DNA from: Bradyrhizobium sp. CCGUVB4N
GTDB taxonomy: Bacteria > Pseudomonadota > Alphaproteobacteria > Rhizobiales > Xanthobacteraceae
Direction of reading: 5' to 3'
Length of the DNA: 64,000 nucleotides
Assembly (NCBI RefSeq): GCF_024199945.1
Contig: NZ_JANADP010000001.1
Coordinates: 4,712,001-4,776,000 of the forward strand
The notes beneath the pieces are model-generated. The model ran no database searches. It was not told where the DNA came from and saw only the letters and a program-made list of their open reading frames with translations. Positions 49,620-58,084 of the stretch are shown here, piece by piece; position 1 is the stretch's first letter, and each line of letters begins with the position of its first letter. The translations under genes were made by a program, and so were the position numbers.

Positions 49620-49633
49620 TTGATTTAGATCAA
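49620..49633 (+). promoter_or_regulatory. Perfect FNR/FixK2 box upstream of the AraC regulator
   Basis: TTGATTTAGATCAA matches both the FNR form TTGAT-N4-ATCAA and the FixK2 form TTG(A/C)-N6-(T/G)CAA without mismatch. Its centre is about 102 bases upstream of the AraC ATG. With -41.5 spacing the transcript would start near 49668, leaving a leader of about 60 bases. It would place the cluster regulator under low-oxygen control. Confidence 0.7.
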
Positions 49634-49728
49634 ACCACCAGATCACTTTGTCGCATGGACTCGCGCTAGGGTGGTACTTCACTATCGCCTGCCCCAGAAT
49701 AGCCGCCCTTCAGCAACAGGGTTCAGCC

Positions 49729-50715
49729 ATGGGGCAATTTCTTCTGGTTGATTCGAAAAAGCTGGACGGTTTCGAAGGACTTCAGCAGGCCGTCCACGGT
49801 TCGCATGTCGATGTGATGCAACTCGGCCGCGGGCGATTACGCGGAACGTTGTCCCATATCGGCATCGGCGATTTCTCGCTCAGCATCGGAACGTTCAATG
49901 TAGGTATGCGCACACAGCGTGTCTCCAGCGACGACAAGCTGATCATCGGAATGCTGCTGGCGGCCGAAGACCGCGTTGCGCACTGGTCGTTCGACATGCA
50001 GCTCAATGACGTGCTTGTGATCCCGCCGTTGCTCGAGCATGACGGGGTCTTTCACGGCGGGTCCGCTTATGCGGCGATGCGCCTCGACCTCAACGAAGTC
50101 GCATCCTTGTTCGGCGGCGAGACGAGGCTGAGCGATCCCGACACCTGGCGCAGCCGCGGCCATTTCCGGGCGGACCTCGAGACTGGCGCGATCGCATCGC
50201 GCCGCCTGGTTCGGATCATGTCGCATCTGGGCACTAACAAGCTTGGTCTGACGCCGTCGACGGCGGATTTCTGGAAGCGATCGATCGTCGAATGCATGGC
50301 GGCCAACGTCATGTCGTCGCTGCCGCCCGACGACGGCGGCTGGTTGCCTTCGGCGCGACGGCTGATCCGCAGGGTTGAGGACTATCTCGACGAAGCTGGT
50401 ACGCGACCGGTGCATGTCTCCGAGATTTGCGCGGCACTCGGTGTATCGCGGCGCACCTTGCATCGCGCCTTTCAGGAGGTGTTCGGTCTCGGCCCGGTCA
50501 GCTTCCTCCGGCACAAGCGCCTCTGCGCCGTTCACTCGATCCTGCACCAGAGCGCGCCCGGCTCGACCACCGTAGCGGCCGTCGCGATGGAGCAGGGCTT
50601 TTACGAGCTCGGCCGGTTCGCGCAATATTACCTCGCGATGTTTGGCGAGCGCCCGTCGCAGACGCTCGGGGGTGCAACGTTGCACACGGTCGGAGAGCGC
50701 GTCGCCAGGGCCTAG
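49729..50715 (+). CDS. AraC-family transcriptional regulator
   Basis: A 328-residue regulator. The N-terminal part (FEGLQQAVHGSHVDVMQLGRGRLRGTLSHIGIGDFSLSIGTFNVGMRTQRV) is a cupin-like ligand domain common in rhizobial AraC proteins. The C-terminal pair of helix-turn-helix motifs is PVHVSEICAALGVSRRTLHRAFQEVFGLGPVSFLRHKRLCAVHSIL and STTVAAVAMEQGFYELGRFAQYYLAMFGERPSQTLG. It is divergent from the sulfatase cluster, which it probably activates. ATG 49729 was preferred over 49648, which would add a Cys/Trp-containing extension unlike the family. A FixK2/FNR box lies about 100 bases upstream. Confidence 0.88.
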   Translation: MGQFLLVDSKKLDGFEGLQQAVHGSHVDVMQLGRGRLRGTLSHIGIGDFSLSIGTFNVGMRTQRVSSDDKLIIGMLLAAEDRVAHWSFDMQLNDVLVIPPLLEHDGVFHGGSAYAAMRLDLNEVASLFGGETRLSDPDTWRSRGHFRADLETGAIASRRLVRIMSHLGTNKLGLTPSTADFWKRSIVECMAANVMSSLPPDDGGWLPSARRLIRRVEDYLDEAGTRPVHVSEICAALGVSRRTLHRAFQEVFGLGPVSFLRHKRLCAVHSILHQSAPGSTTVAAVAMEQGFYELGRFAQYYLAMFGERPSQTLGGATLHTVGERVARA

Positions 50716-51209
50716 CGCGGTCGGGGCAACGACGGCGCGCGCGTCCCCAGGCGTTCGACCAGGCGGATCAAATAGCCATCGGGATCCTGCACGAGAAACT
50801 CACGCTGCCCGACTTCGCGATCGCCGACCCGATACCAGGCCTCGTTCGGCGGCTCGTAGAGCGGCCATTTCGCGCCTTCGAGCGCGCGCAAGATCGGATC
50901 GACGCGATCGACGACCATCTGGAAATTGATGCCGCGCCCGAACGGCGGCTTCATCTCCGCCGTCTCCCATCGTCCGTTCAGCTCGCACAGCATCATCTGC
51001 AAACGGCCCCTGACCAGATAGGCAAATCGGGCGTCAGGGCGGTCATAGGCGATGTCGAAGCCGAGCAGGTCTCGCCAGAACGCCAGGCTGGTTTGGATGT
51101 TCGAGACGCTGAGCTCAGGCACGAGATCGGCAAAGCCGTCACGCGGGGCGCTTCCCGTGCTGTCGGAGGTGGCGCGGGCGACGGGGTCGGAAAGCGGAGG
51201 TTTGGACAT
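50712..51209 (-). CDS. VOC-family (glyoxalase/bleomycin-resistance-like) protein
   Basis: A 165-residue protein with paired beta-alpha-beta-beta-beta modules: LVPELSVSNIQTSLAFWRDLLGFDIAYDRPDARFAYLVRGRLQMMLCEL and GINFQMVVDRVDPILRALEGAKWPLYEPPNEAWYRVGDREVGQREFLVQDPDGYLIRLVERLG. It closely resembles bleomycin-binding proteins, which lack catalytic metal and sequester drug as a dimer. The first 25 residues are a non-conserved Ser/Asp-rich extension. It is convergent with, and overlaps, the AraC gene by four bases at the stop codons. Confidence 0.87.
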   Translation of the reverse strand: MSKPPLSDPVARATSDSTGSAPRDGFADLVPELSVSNIQTSLAFWRDLLGFDIAYDRPDARFAYLVRGRLQMMLCELNGRWETAEMKPPFGRGINFQMVVDRVDPILRALEGAKWPLYEPPNEAWYRVGDREVGQREFLVQDPDGYLIRLVERLGTRAPSLPRPR

Positions 51210-51399
51210 TGCGGGGCGCGCCAGTCGTCAGCCTCGCTCGCGAACGACGCCATCGTCGCAGAATGCCGGTGTTTTGCCCGACGTGTCAAACCGCATCACG
51301 CGAAAAATCGCAGGCTGCTTTCGTCAGGCCCGATCGAAAACAAAAACCGCTATGGAAACAACCCGCCCGCTACTGTGCATGGGGTTGTTTTCGTCGGCC

Positions 51400-52476
51400 T
51401 TACGTCGCGCAGACGATCACGCCGTACCAGCCAAGCCCGCGATAGGTCTCGTAGCCCGGCGTCGCATGGAAGGCGATCATCGCGCCGGAGCGATCCTGGT
51501 AGAAGCCGGAGCGCTGGCCGTTGAGCGAGATCGAGATGCGCTCGCTCAAGATGCCCTGGCCGTCGGAGGCGGCGATGACGCGGAAATGCGAGTCGACCAG
51601 CAGCACGCGGGCCTTGTCGGCATCGCCGACGCGCACGCCTTGCACGATCGCGCGCGCCTGCGGCTCCCAGTCGAAATGGATGGCGAGCACGCCGATCGGC
51701 GCGCCGTTGGCCTGGCCGCCGGCGCGGACGCTGGCGCAGTAGGTCGCGACCTGCGCGTTGCCGAGCAGCGGCTGGTTCTCGATGTCGCCGGCGACATAGT
51801 CGTCGCCGGAGCGCAAGGTCTTTGCCTCGCGAAACCATTTGGTGTGGGCGACGTTCTGGCCGACCACACGAAAGCGATCCGCGCGGCCGTTGGCGATGAC
51901 GTTGCCATCGAGGTCGCAGAGCCAGAGGTCGAGATAGACGGTGTAGGCGCCGAGGATGACGCCGAGGCGCTGCGAGGCATAGCTGACTGCGGCCGGCAAA
52001 GGCGAGGCCGCGCAATCGACCACGGCGGAATCGGTCGCCCACCAGCGCACGTCGCAGGTGCGCTCATAGAGGTTGCGGTCGATCAGCTCGACCGCATTGA
52101 GGGAGAGATCCATCATCCGCTCGCCGCGCGACCGCTGGCTCATGCGGTCGATAGAGGCGACGAGATCGCCGGTGCGTTTGGTCAGCTGCGTCTCGAGCTC
52201 GCGCGCGATGGTCTCGACCTGCTGGCCGACACCGCGGACCTCCTGCGCCACCACCGCAAAGCCCGCGCCTTGCGCGCCGGCCCGCGAGCTCTCGATCAGC
52301 GCGTTCAGCGCCAGCATCTTCATCTGGTTGGTGATCTGCTGGATCGACTTGGTCTTGTCGACCGCGATCTGGTTGACCTCCGCGGTCAGGCGGTTGATCA
52401 GCGCGGAGATGTCGGAATCGTCGTCGGCGGGTTCGGTGGTGGTCGGCTTGGTTTTCAGACCCAGCGCAGCAGACAT
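51400..52476 (-). CDS. Soluble MCP-like signalling protein with C-terminal Cache-like domain
   Basis: A 358-residue protein with no visible membrane helix. A short methyl-accepting chemotaxis signalling hairpin lies at the N-terminus: IQQITNQMKMLALNALIESSRAGAQGAGFAVVAQEVRGVGQQVETIARELETQL (about residues 45-100). The rest is Cache-like: VYLDLWLCDLDGNVIANGRADRFRVVGQNVAHTKWFREAKTLRSGDDYVAGDIENQPLLGNAQVATYCASVR and GVLAIHFDWEPQARAIVQGVRVGDADKARVLLVDSHFRVIAASDGQGILS. The domain order is the reverse of ordinary chemoreceptors, and the sensor would be cytoplasmic. ATG 52476 is preferred for its ribosome site (AGGGAAG). Confidence 0.82.
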   Translation of the reverse strand: MSAALGLKTKPTTTEPADDDSDISALINRLTAEVNQIAVDKTKSIQQITNQMKMLALNALIESSRAGAQGAGFAVVAQEVRGVGQQVETIARELETQLTKRTGDLVASIDRMSQRSRGERMMDLSLNAVELIDRNLYERTCDVRWWATDSAVVDCAASPLPAAVSYASQRLGVILGAYTVYLDLWLCDLDGNVIANGRADRFRVVGQNVAHTKWFREAKTLRSGDDYVAGDIENQPLLGNAQVATYCASVRAGGQANGAPIGVLAIHFDWEPQARAIVQGVRVGDADKARVLLVDSHFRVIAASDGQGILSERISISLNGQRSGFYQDRSGAMIAFHATPGYETYRGLGWYGVIVCAT

Positions 52477-52761
52477 CGGGCACTTCCCTTGGCAATGAGG
52501 CCTGATCTGCAATGAACCCGGAACAATCGCTTACAGATCGAATAAGATTCGTTTTCGAAGATTCCGCCTAACGCCCGCTTAATTTGCTGTTTTGCGGAAT
52601 GCCTAAATGGTAGTCAGTCAGCGCAGCAAAGCGGCAATCCACCGCTTTGTGCGGTCCGGCCGTTGCAAATTCCGAGGGATTGCCGGCCAATCCCTTCCAG
52701 CCCAGTGACCGGACATCCGCGCTTGTCCGGGTCCCGAGTTCCCAACAGCCGACTTCCCCTT

Positions 52762-54603
52762 ATGACGCCGCCCGCCACCGCCTTGCCCGTTGAAATGCCC
52801 CAGGCCTTCCTGGGCGTGGCGCGTTCGCTCACCGACAAGCTCTGGCGCGACCGGCTCGATCCGCGCGGGGCGGCCAAGGCGCTTGCCATCGTGCAGCAGC
52901 ACCAATTGCCCGAACTGCTGGCCCGGGTGCTGGCCGGCCGCGGTGTCGACATCGACGCGGTCGCCGACTTCCTCGATCCGACCATCCGAAAGCTCATGCC
53001 GGACCCGTTCACGGTGACGGAGATGGAAGCCGCCGCGAAGCGGATTGCAGATGCCGCGGCGAAGGGCGAGAAGGTCGCGATCTTCGGCGATTACGACGTC
53101 GACGGCGCGACCTCGGCGGCGCTGCTGGCCTGGCACCTGCGCCATTGCGGGCTCGATCCGCTGATCCACATTCCCGACCGCATCTTTGAGGGCTACGGCC
53201 CGAACGTCGACGCGGTTCGCGGCCTTGCGGCCAAGGGCGCAACCCTGCTGGTCACCGTCGATTGCGGCACCACCAGCATCGAGCCGCTCGCCGAAGCCAA
53301 GCGCCTCGGCATGTCCGTCGTCGTGATCGACCACCACCAGGCCGGCACGGAGCTGCCGGAGGTCGACGCCCTGGTCAATCCGAACCGTCTCGACGATCTC
53401 TCCGGCCTCGGCCATCTCGCCGCCGTCGGTCTCGTGCTGGTCACGCTGGTCGCCGTCAATCGCGAGCTGCGCCAGCGCGGCTTCTGGAATGCGGAGATGC
53501 CCGAGCCCGATCTGCTCGGCATGCTGCACCACGTCGCGCTCGGCACCGTCGCCGACGTGGCGCCACTGATCGGCCTGAACCGCGCCTTCGTCGCCAAGGG
53601 ACTGATCGCGATGCGGCGGCGCGACCATGTCGGCCATACCGCGCTGATGGACGTGGCGCGGCTGAATGGCCCGCCGGAAGCCTGGCATCTCGGCTTCATG
53701 CTGGGCCCACGCGTCAATGCCGGCGGCCGCATCGGCCGCGCCGATCTCGGCGTGCGGCTGTTGCTCGAGGCCGACAGCGTCGAAGCCGCGCGTATCGCGG
53801 CCGAGCTCGACCGTCTCAACAGCGAGCGTCGCGTCATCGAGCAGGCGGCCGAAGCACAGGCCGAAGCCGAAGCGCTCGCATCGATCGGGCTCGAGGACAA
53901 GCTCGGCGTCATCGTCACCGCGTCCGAAGGCTGGCATCCCGGCGTGGTCGGCCTTGTCGCATCGCGCCTGAAAGAGAAGTTTTCGCGACCCGCCTTCGCG
54001 ATTGCGCTCGAACCCGGCGGTATCGGCACCGGCTCGGGCCGCTCGATCGCCGGCGTCGATCTCGGCAAGGTGGTGCGGCAAGCGGTCACTGACGGCATCC
54101 TGCTGAAAGGCGGCGGTCACGCGATGGCCGCGGGCGTGACGCTGCGGAAAGAGAAGCTCGCCGAATTCCGCGCCTATCTCGAAAACGCGCTGGCGCAGGA
54201 CGTCGCCGAGGCGCGCCATGTCAACGAGCTCTATATCGACGGCGCGATCTCGGCGCGCGCAGTGACGACGGAGCTTGCGACCACGCTCAATCGCGCAGGG
54301 CCGTTCGGCAGCGGCAATCCGGAAGCCGTGCTGGCGCTGCCGGCGCATCAGCTCGTCTTTGCCGACGAGGTCGGGCAGGCGCATCTGCGGCTGCGCTTCA
54401 AGTCGGGCGACGGAGCCATCGTCAACGGCATCGCGTTCCGCTCGGTCGGGCAAAAGCTCGGCAACGCGCTGCTCGCCAATCGCGGCCAACAATTGCATGT
54501 TGCGGGCTCCTTGTCGGTCGATCGCTATCAGGGCGCCGAGCGCGTGCAGTTTCGCGTCATCGACGTCGCACTACCGGATCAGGGGCCATCCGTGATTAGG
54601 TAG
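52762..54603 (+). CDS. recJ: Single-stranded-DNA-specific 5'-3' exonuclease RecJ
   Basis: RecJ degrades 5' single strands in recombination and mismatch or base repair. The 613-residue product has the DHH phosphoesterase motifs: KVAIFGDYDVDGATSAALLAWHL (motif I), TLLVTVDCGTTSIEPL, VVVIDHHQAGTELPEVDALVNP (DHH), then GHLAAVGLVLVTLVAVNREL. The DHHA1 domain contains GRIGRADLGVRLLLEAD, ASEGWHPGVVGLVASRLKEKFSRPAFAIAL, GSGRSIAGVDLGKVVRQA and GGGHAMAAGVTLRKEKLAEFRAYLE, followed by the OB-like C-terminal region. ATG 52762 starts the conserved part; earlier in-frame codons give a non-conserved leader. In many related genomes recJ follows glpX, from which it is separated here by about 37 kb. Confidence 0.95.
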   Translation: MTPPATALPVEMPQAFLGVARSLTDKLWRDRLDPRGAAKALAIVQQHQLPELLARVLAGRGVDIDAVADFLDPTIRKLMPDPFTVTEMEAAAKRIADAAAKGEKVAIFGDYDVDGATSAALLAWHLRHCGLDPLIHIPDRIFEGYGPNVDAVRGLAAKGATLLVTVDCGTTSIEPLAEAKRLGMSVVVIDHHQAGTELPEVDALVNPNRLDDLSGLGHLAAVGLVLVTLVAVNRELRQRGFWNAEMPEPDLLGMLHHVALGTVADVAPLIGLNRAFVAKGLIAMRRRDHVGHTALMDVARLNGPPEAWHLGFMLGPRVNAGGRIGRADLGVRLLLEADSVEAARIAAELDRLNSERRVIEQAAEAQAEAEALASIGLEDKLGVIVTASEGWHPGVVGLVASRLKEKFSRPAFAIALEPGGIGTGSGRSIAGVDLGKVVRQAVTDGILLKGGGHAMAAGVTLRKEKLAEFRAYLENALAQDVAEARHVNELYIDGAISARAVTTELATTLNRAGPFGSGNPEAVLALPAHQLVFADEVGQAHLRLRFKSGDGAIVNGIAFRSVGQKLGNALLANRGQQLHVAGSLSVDRYQGAERVQFRVIDVALPDQGPSVIR

Positions 54604-54651
54604 CGCCTGATCCGGAAAAGTGCGAAGCGGTTTTCCGACAAGATCACGCGC
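54603..54651. repeat. Palindromic intergenic repeat (Bradyrhizobium type), copy 2
   Basis: A diverged copy of the element at 14317-14365. It shares TGATCCGGAAAAGTG, GAAGCGGTTTTCCG and an ATCA-GCGC end. The outer arms are no longer perfectly complementary. It begins at the recJ stop codon, as the first copy begins at the hom stop codon. Confidence 0.7.
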
Positions 54652-54693
54652 AAGACAAAACGGCACCAAACAACAAAAAGAATGGGAGTGAAC

Positions 54694-55503
54694 ATGGCAG
54701 GACAGGTTGAGGGCAAGGTCGCACTGGTCACAGGCGGCGCATCCGGCATTGGCGAGGCGATTGTCGAGCTGTTGGCGCGCGAAGGCGCGACTGTTGTCAT
54801 CACCGACATCGATGAGCTCCGCGGGCCCGAGCTCGCCACGCGAGTGACAAAAGCCGGCGGCAAGACGATCTTCCTGGACCAGGATGTCACCAGCGAGGAG
54901 CGCTGGATCGAGATCGTCGCCGAGGTCGCGACGCGCTACGGCCGGCTCGACATCATGGTCTCCAATGCCGGTATCGGCATTGCCGTGCCCTCGATCACCG
55001 ACATGACGCTCTCGGACTGGCGCAAGCAGAATGCGATCAATCTCGACGGCGTGTTTCTCTCGGTGAAGCATTGTCTGCCCTTGATGCGCAAGACCGGCGG
55101 CGGCTCGATTGTCATGATGTCTTCGCTGGCGGGCCTGCGCGGCGCGCCGGGCCTCTCGGCCTATTCACTGACCAAGGGCGGCGTACGGCTGTTCGCCAAA
55201 TCGATCGCGATGGAGTGCGCGGCGGCCGGCGACGGCATCCGCGTCAACTCGGTGCATCCCGGCATCATCGACACGCCGATCTGGGGCAAGATTCCGACCG
55301 GGGCCTCCGGCGCCGGCCAGAATGCACCGATCGATCCGGAGGAGCGCGCCAAGGTCGCAACCCCGCTTGCCCGTGCCGGCCAGGCCGCGGAGATCGCCTC
55401 CGGCGTGCTGTATCTGGCCTCGGATGCCTCGCGTTACGTCACCGGCAGCGAGCTCGTGATCGACGGCGGCATGAATGCCGGGGGCGTGCCACGGCGGGCG
55501 TGA
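54694..55503 (+). CDS. Short-chain dehydrogenase/reductase
   Basis: A 269-residue classical SDR. The cofactor motif TGGASGIGEAI is at about residues 14-24, NAG in MVSNAGIGI, the catalytic Ser in MMSSLAGLRGAPG, and the YxxxK pair in YSLTKGGV. ITDIDE after the second strand, with an acidic residue, favours NAD(H) over NADP(H). The C-terminus has the usual SRYVTGSELVIDGGMNA. ATG 54694 is preferred over 54682 because GGGAGTG lies just upstream of it. Substrate unknown; FabG-like and sugar/alcohol dehydrogenase roles are both possible. Confidence 0.92.
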   Translation: MAGQVEGKVALVTGGASGIGEAIVELLAREGATVVITDIDELRGPELATRVTKAGGKTIFLDQDVTSEERWIEIVAEVATRYGRLDIMVSNAGIGIAVPSITDMTLSDWRKQNAINLDGVFLSVKHCLPLMRKTGGGSIVMMSSLAGLRGAPGLSAYSLTKGGVRLFAKSIAMECAAAGDGIRVNSVHPGIIDTPIWGKIPTGASGAGQNAPIDPEERAKVATPLARAGQAAEIASGVLYLASDASRYVTGSELVIDGGMNAGGVPRRA

Positions 55504-55599
55504 GAGGCGCAGGGCAGGGTGGCGGCCGCAGGGGCTGACGCGCAGGCGCAGGCCCTGTAAAACGCGGCCGTCTCATGCCTAATAGAGGTCTCCTTCGCC

Positions 55600-56391
55600 A
55601 TGGCGCATAGCCTTCATGCCTCCTCACCAGCGGCCGCTCGCTCGAACCGGCCGGACCTCGCGACCGATGCGATCCGCACGGCGCGCGAGGATCTCGCCGC
55701 CTGCTTCCGAATGGCCGCACGCAATGGTTTCGAGGAGGGCATCTGCAATCATTTCTCGGCCGTGGTGCCCGGCCATGACGATCTCTTCCTGGTCAACCCC
55801 TACGGCTACGCCTTCCGCGAGCTGACGGCGTCGAAGCTTCTGATCTGCGATTTCCACGGCCACGTGCTCGATGGCGAAGGCGAGCCCGAGGCGACCGCGT
55901 TCTACATCCACGCCGAGATGCACAAGCGCTTGCCGCGCGCCAAGGTCGCGTTCCACACCCACATGCCCTACGCCACGGCGTTGTCGATGACCGAGGGCGA
56001 TCCCCTGATCTGGGCCGGGCAAACCGCGCTGAAGTTCTACGGCCGCACAGCGGTCGACCGCGATTACAACGGCCTTGCGCTCGACAACGGCGAAGGCGCG
56101 CGCATCGCATCAGCTGTCGGGGATGCCGACATCGTCTTCATGAAGCATCACGGCGTGATGGTGCTGGCGCCGACGATTGCGGAAGCCTGGGACGATCTCT
56201 ACTACCTCGAGCGTGCCGCCGAGGTGCAGGTGCTGGCGATGTCGACGGGACGGAAAGTTCTGCCGGTCGATCCCGCGATTGCAGCTGCGACCTACAACCA
56301 GATGCGCGAAGGCGATTCCGAATCCGCGCGGCTGCACCTCGCTGCGATCCGCCGCCAGCTCGATGCGGAAGAGCCGCAGTACCGGCACTGA
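55600..56391 (+). CDS. Class II aldolase/adducin-domain protein
   Basis: A 263-residue protein of the FucA/AraD fold. It has CFRMAARNGFEEGICNHFSAVVPGHDDLFLVNPYGYAFRELTASKLLICDFHGHVLDGEGEPEATAFYIHAEMHKR, the metal-ligand pair in AFHTHMPYATAL, and a third His in VFMKHHGVMVLAPTIAEAWDDLYYLERA. Zn2+-dependent aldolases of this family cleave sugar phosphates, but this sub-branch (EGICNHFSA, NPYGYAF) is common in alphaproteobacteria with no assigned substrate, and it may act on non-phosphorylated compounds. It starts about 97 bases after the SDR on the same strand. Confidence 0.88.
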   Translation: MAHSLHASSPAAARSNRPDLATDAIRTAREDLAACFRMAARNGFEEGICNHFSAVVPGHDDLFLVNPYGYAFRELTASKLLICDFHGHVLDGEGEPEATAFYIHAEMHKRLPRAKVAFHTHMPYATALSMTEGDPLIWAGQTALKFYGRTAVDRDYNGLALDNGEGARIASAVGDADIVFMKHHGVMVLAPTIAEAWDDLYYLERAAEVQVLAMSTGRKVLPVDPAIAAATYNQMREGDSESARLHLAAIRRQLDAEEPQYRH

Positions 56392-56397
56392 GGCCGT

Positions 56398-57630
56398 CTA
56401 CGATCCCTGCCGCAGCTTCGCCAGCACCTTCAGCCCGCCGTAGCCATCGGCGGGCGCGATCCCGGCGCGCTGCTGGAAATCCTTGATCGCCTTCATGGTG
56501 TCGTTGCCGACGCGGCCGTCGGTGCCGCCGGTATCAAAGCCGGCCTTGGTCAGCCGCGTCTGCATCTCCTGCACCTCGGCGAGCGTGAGCACGCGCTCGG
56601 AGCCGGGGAAGGGCTGAATGAAGGGCGGCGCACCCAGACAGCGGTCGCCGAGATGGCAGATCGCGAGCGCGTAGTTCATCGAGGGATTGTAGCTCTTCAC
56701 CGAATAGAAATTCGGCCCCAGCAGGAACGTCGGCCCGCCCGCGACAGGTGTCCACATCTGCGCTGATGCGTTCGGCTGCGGGAATGGCTGGCCGTCGGCG
56801 CGGGTGACGCCCGCCGCCTGCCACGCCGCATAGGTGCGGCTGCCGCTCATCTCGCCGGATGTGCGCACCTCGTAGCCCCAATGCTCGCCGCGATGCCATT
56901 TGCCGCGATTGACGAGGTACTTTGCCGTCGATCCCAACGCGTCGTCAGGCTTGCCGAACGGAGACACCTTGCCGTCGCCGTCATAGTCGATGCCGACATT
57001 GAGCCAGACTTCCGGCATCCATTGCGAATGGCCCATCGCGCCGGCCCAGGATCCCTGCATCTCCTCGGGCGTGCTCCAGCCCTTGTCGACGATGCGCAGC
57101 GCATTGATCAGCTCGGTCTCCCAATAGGCCTTGCGGCGCGGCTCGTTCCAGGCAAGTGCGGCGAGCGAGGGAAACACCGGCGTCATGTGGTTCTGCTGCA
57201 CCAGCGGATCGCCGTAGGCGGATTCCACGCCCCACAGCGCCAGCAGCGTGCCGCGCTCGACGCCGAAATCGCGTTCGATCCGCGCAAGCAATGCCTCGTT
57301 GTTCTTGAGTGCGATCTTGCCGTTGATGATGCGCCAGTCCGAGACGCGGCGGTTGATGTATTGCCAGACCTGCTCGTGGAATTCGGGCTGGTTGCGCATC
57401 TGCTTGAAGACGCTCATGTCGGGCTCGACCCGCGCCATCGCACGCTGCCAGGTCGCGGCTGAAATGCCTTTGGCCATCGCGCGTGCGCGAAAACCTTCGC
57501 GCCATTCGTCGAAGCCGGGCGGCGACGCGAAGACGCTCGCCGGGGCTGCGAACAGAGCGGCAGCGGCCAGCGTGGATTGGAGCACGGCGCGGCGGGTGAT
57601 GCGAGTGGCCGAGGAATCAGCGTGTTTCAT
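56398..57630 (-). CDS. Lytic murein transglycosylase (MltB-like) with peptidoglycan-binding domain
   Basis: A 410-residue periplasmic enzyme that cleaves the glycan strand with 1,6-anhydro ends. It has a twin-arginine-like signal (ITRRAVLQSTLAAAALFAAPASVFA), then the SLT_2 domain with RDFGVERGTLLALWGVESAYGD, whose Glu in VESAYGD is catalytic, GAMGHSQWMPEVWLNVGIDYDGDGKVSPF and ALGSTAKYLVNRGKWHRGEHWGYEVR. A C-terminal PG_binding_1 domain (VQEMQTRLTKAGFDTGGTDGRVGNDTMKAIKDFQQRAGI) completes it. The ATG at 57630 gives the signal; a longer reading frame upstream is not supported. Confidence 0.93.
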   Translation of the reverse strand: MKHADSSATRITRRAVLQSTLAAAALFAAPASVFASPPGFDEWREGFRARAMAKGISAATWQRAMARVEPDMSVFKQMRNQPEFHEQVWQYINRRVSDWRIINGKIALKNNEALLARIERDFGVERGTLLALWGVESAYGDPLVQQNHMTPVFPSLAALAWNEPRRKAYWETELINALRIVDKGWSTPEEMQGSWAGAMGHSQWMPEVWLNVGIDYDGDGKVSPFGKPDDALGSTAKYLVNRGKWHRGEHWGYEVRTSGEMSGSRTYAAWQAAGVTRADGQPFPQPNASAQMWTPVAGGPTFLLGPNFYSVKSYNPSMNYALAICHLGDRCLGAPPFIQPFPGSERVLTLAEVQEMQTRLTKAGFDTGGTDGRVGNDTMKAIKDFQQRAGIAPADGYGGLKVLAKLRQGS

Positions 57631-57766
57631 GTGGCCATTGTAGCTGGAAACGTGGCGCCTGTGAGCCGGTTCCCGGAACAGGAGGAACAGGCTTTCGGCG
57701 TCACGTGCTCCGGAACAAAGTGTCGCAGTCCCGCATTCCCTCCGCACGACATTGGAGGAGGATGAG

Positions 57767-58027
57767 ATGAGGAAGTATCTGTTCGCCGCTGCGGTGGTTA
57801 CGGCTATCGCGGCCCCTGCGTTCGCAGATGAAGTCGGTGTTCATGTCGGCCCGGTCGGCGCCGGCGTGACGGTCGGCGAGTCCCACGAATATCGCGACCG
57901 CGATCGTGATCGTGATCGCACCACCGTCATCAAGGAGCGCGCGCCCGCCGACCGCACCACGGTGATCAAGAAGGAAGATGAATTCGGCAACCGCAGCAAG
58001 ACCGTGATTCATCACGACAACGATTGA
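57767..58027 (+). CDS. Small exported charged protein
   Basis: An 86-residue product with a signal peptide (MRKYLFAAAVVTAIAAPAFA). The mature 66 residues are VGVHVGPVGAGVTVGESHEYRDRDRDRDRTT, a run of Arg-Asp pairs, then VIKERAPADRTTVIKKEDEFGNRSKTVIHHDND. The RD repeat is encoded by a short CG-ATCGTGATCGTG direct repeat. Such small, highly charged periplasmic proteins are common in Bradyrhizobium and have no assigned role. A strong GGAGGAGG ribosome site precedes ATG 57767. Confidence 0.78.
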   Translation: MRKYLFAAAVVTAIAAPAFADEVGVHVGPVGAGVTVGESHEYRDRDRDRDRTTVIKERAPADRTTVIKKEDEFGNRSKTVIHHDND

Positions 58028-58084
58028 CGGAGCGGGGCCCTGGCCGAACGCCAGGGCCTACCTCCAACAAGATTTCGGGGTGGA

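Larger units (their letters stand above)
49243..49728. other. 486-base divergent intergenic region of the sulfatase cluster
   Basis: This region separates the FGE and AraC genes and should hold both promoters. It is more AT-rich towards the AraC side. It contains a perfect 9-bp GC stem with a 5-base loop (49432-49454) and a FixK2/FNR box at 49620-49633. Short open frames here show no family resemblance. I cannot assign -10 and -35 boxes with confidence. The upstream half could encode a small RNA or leader, but this is not supported beyond the hairpin. Confidence 0.5.

Noticed and set aside
52618..54498. 626-codon minus-strand open frame
   Set aside because: Antisense to recJ, with low-complexity Asp/Arg/Gln composition.
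57884..57925. CRISPR-like or satellite repeat
   Set aside because: The short GATCGTGATCGTG repeat only encodes the Arg-Asp run of a small exported protein and has no spacers.
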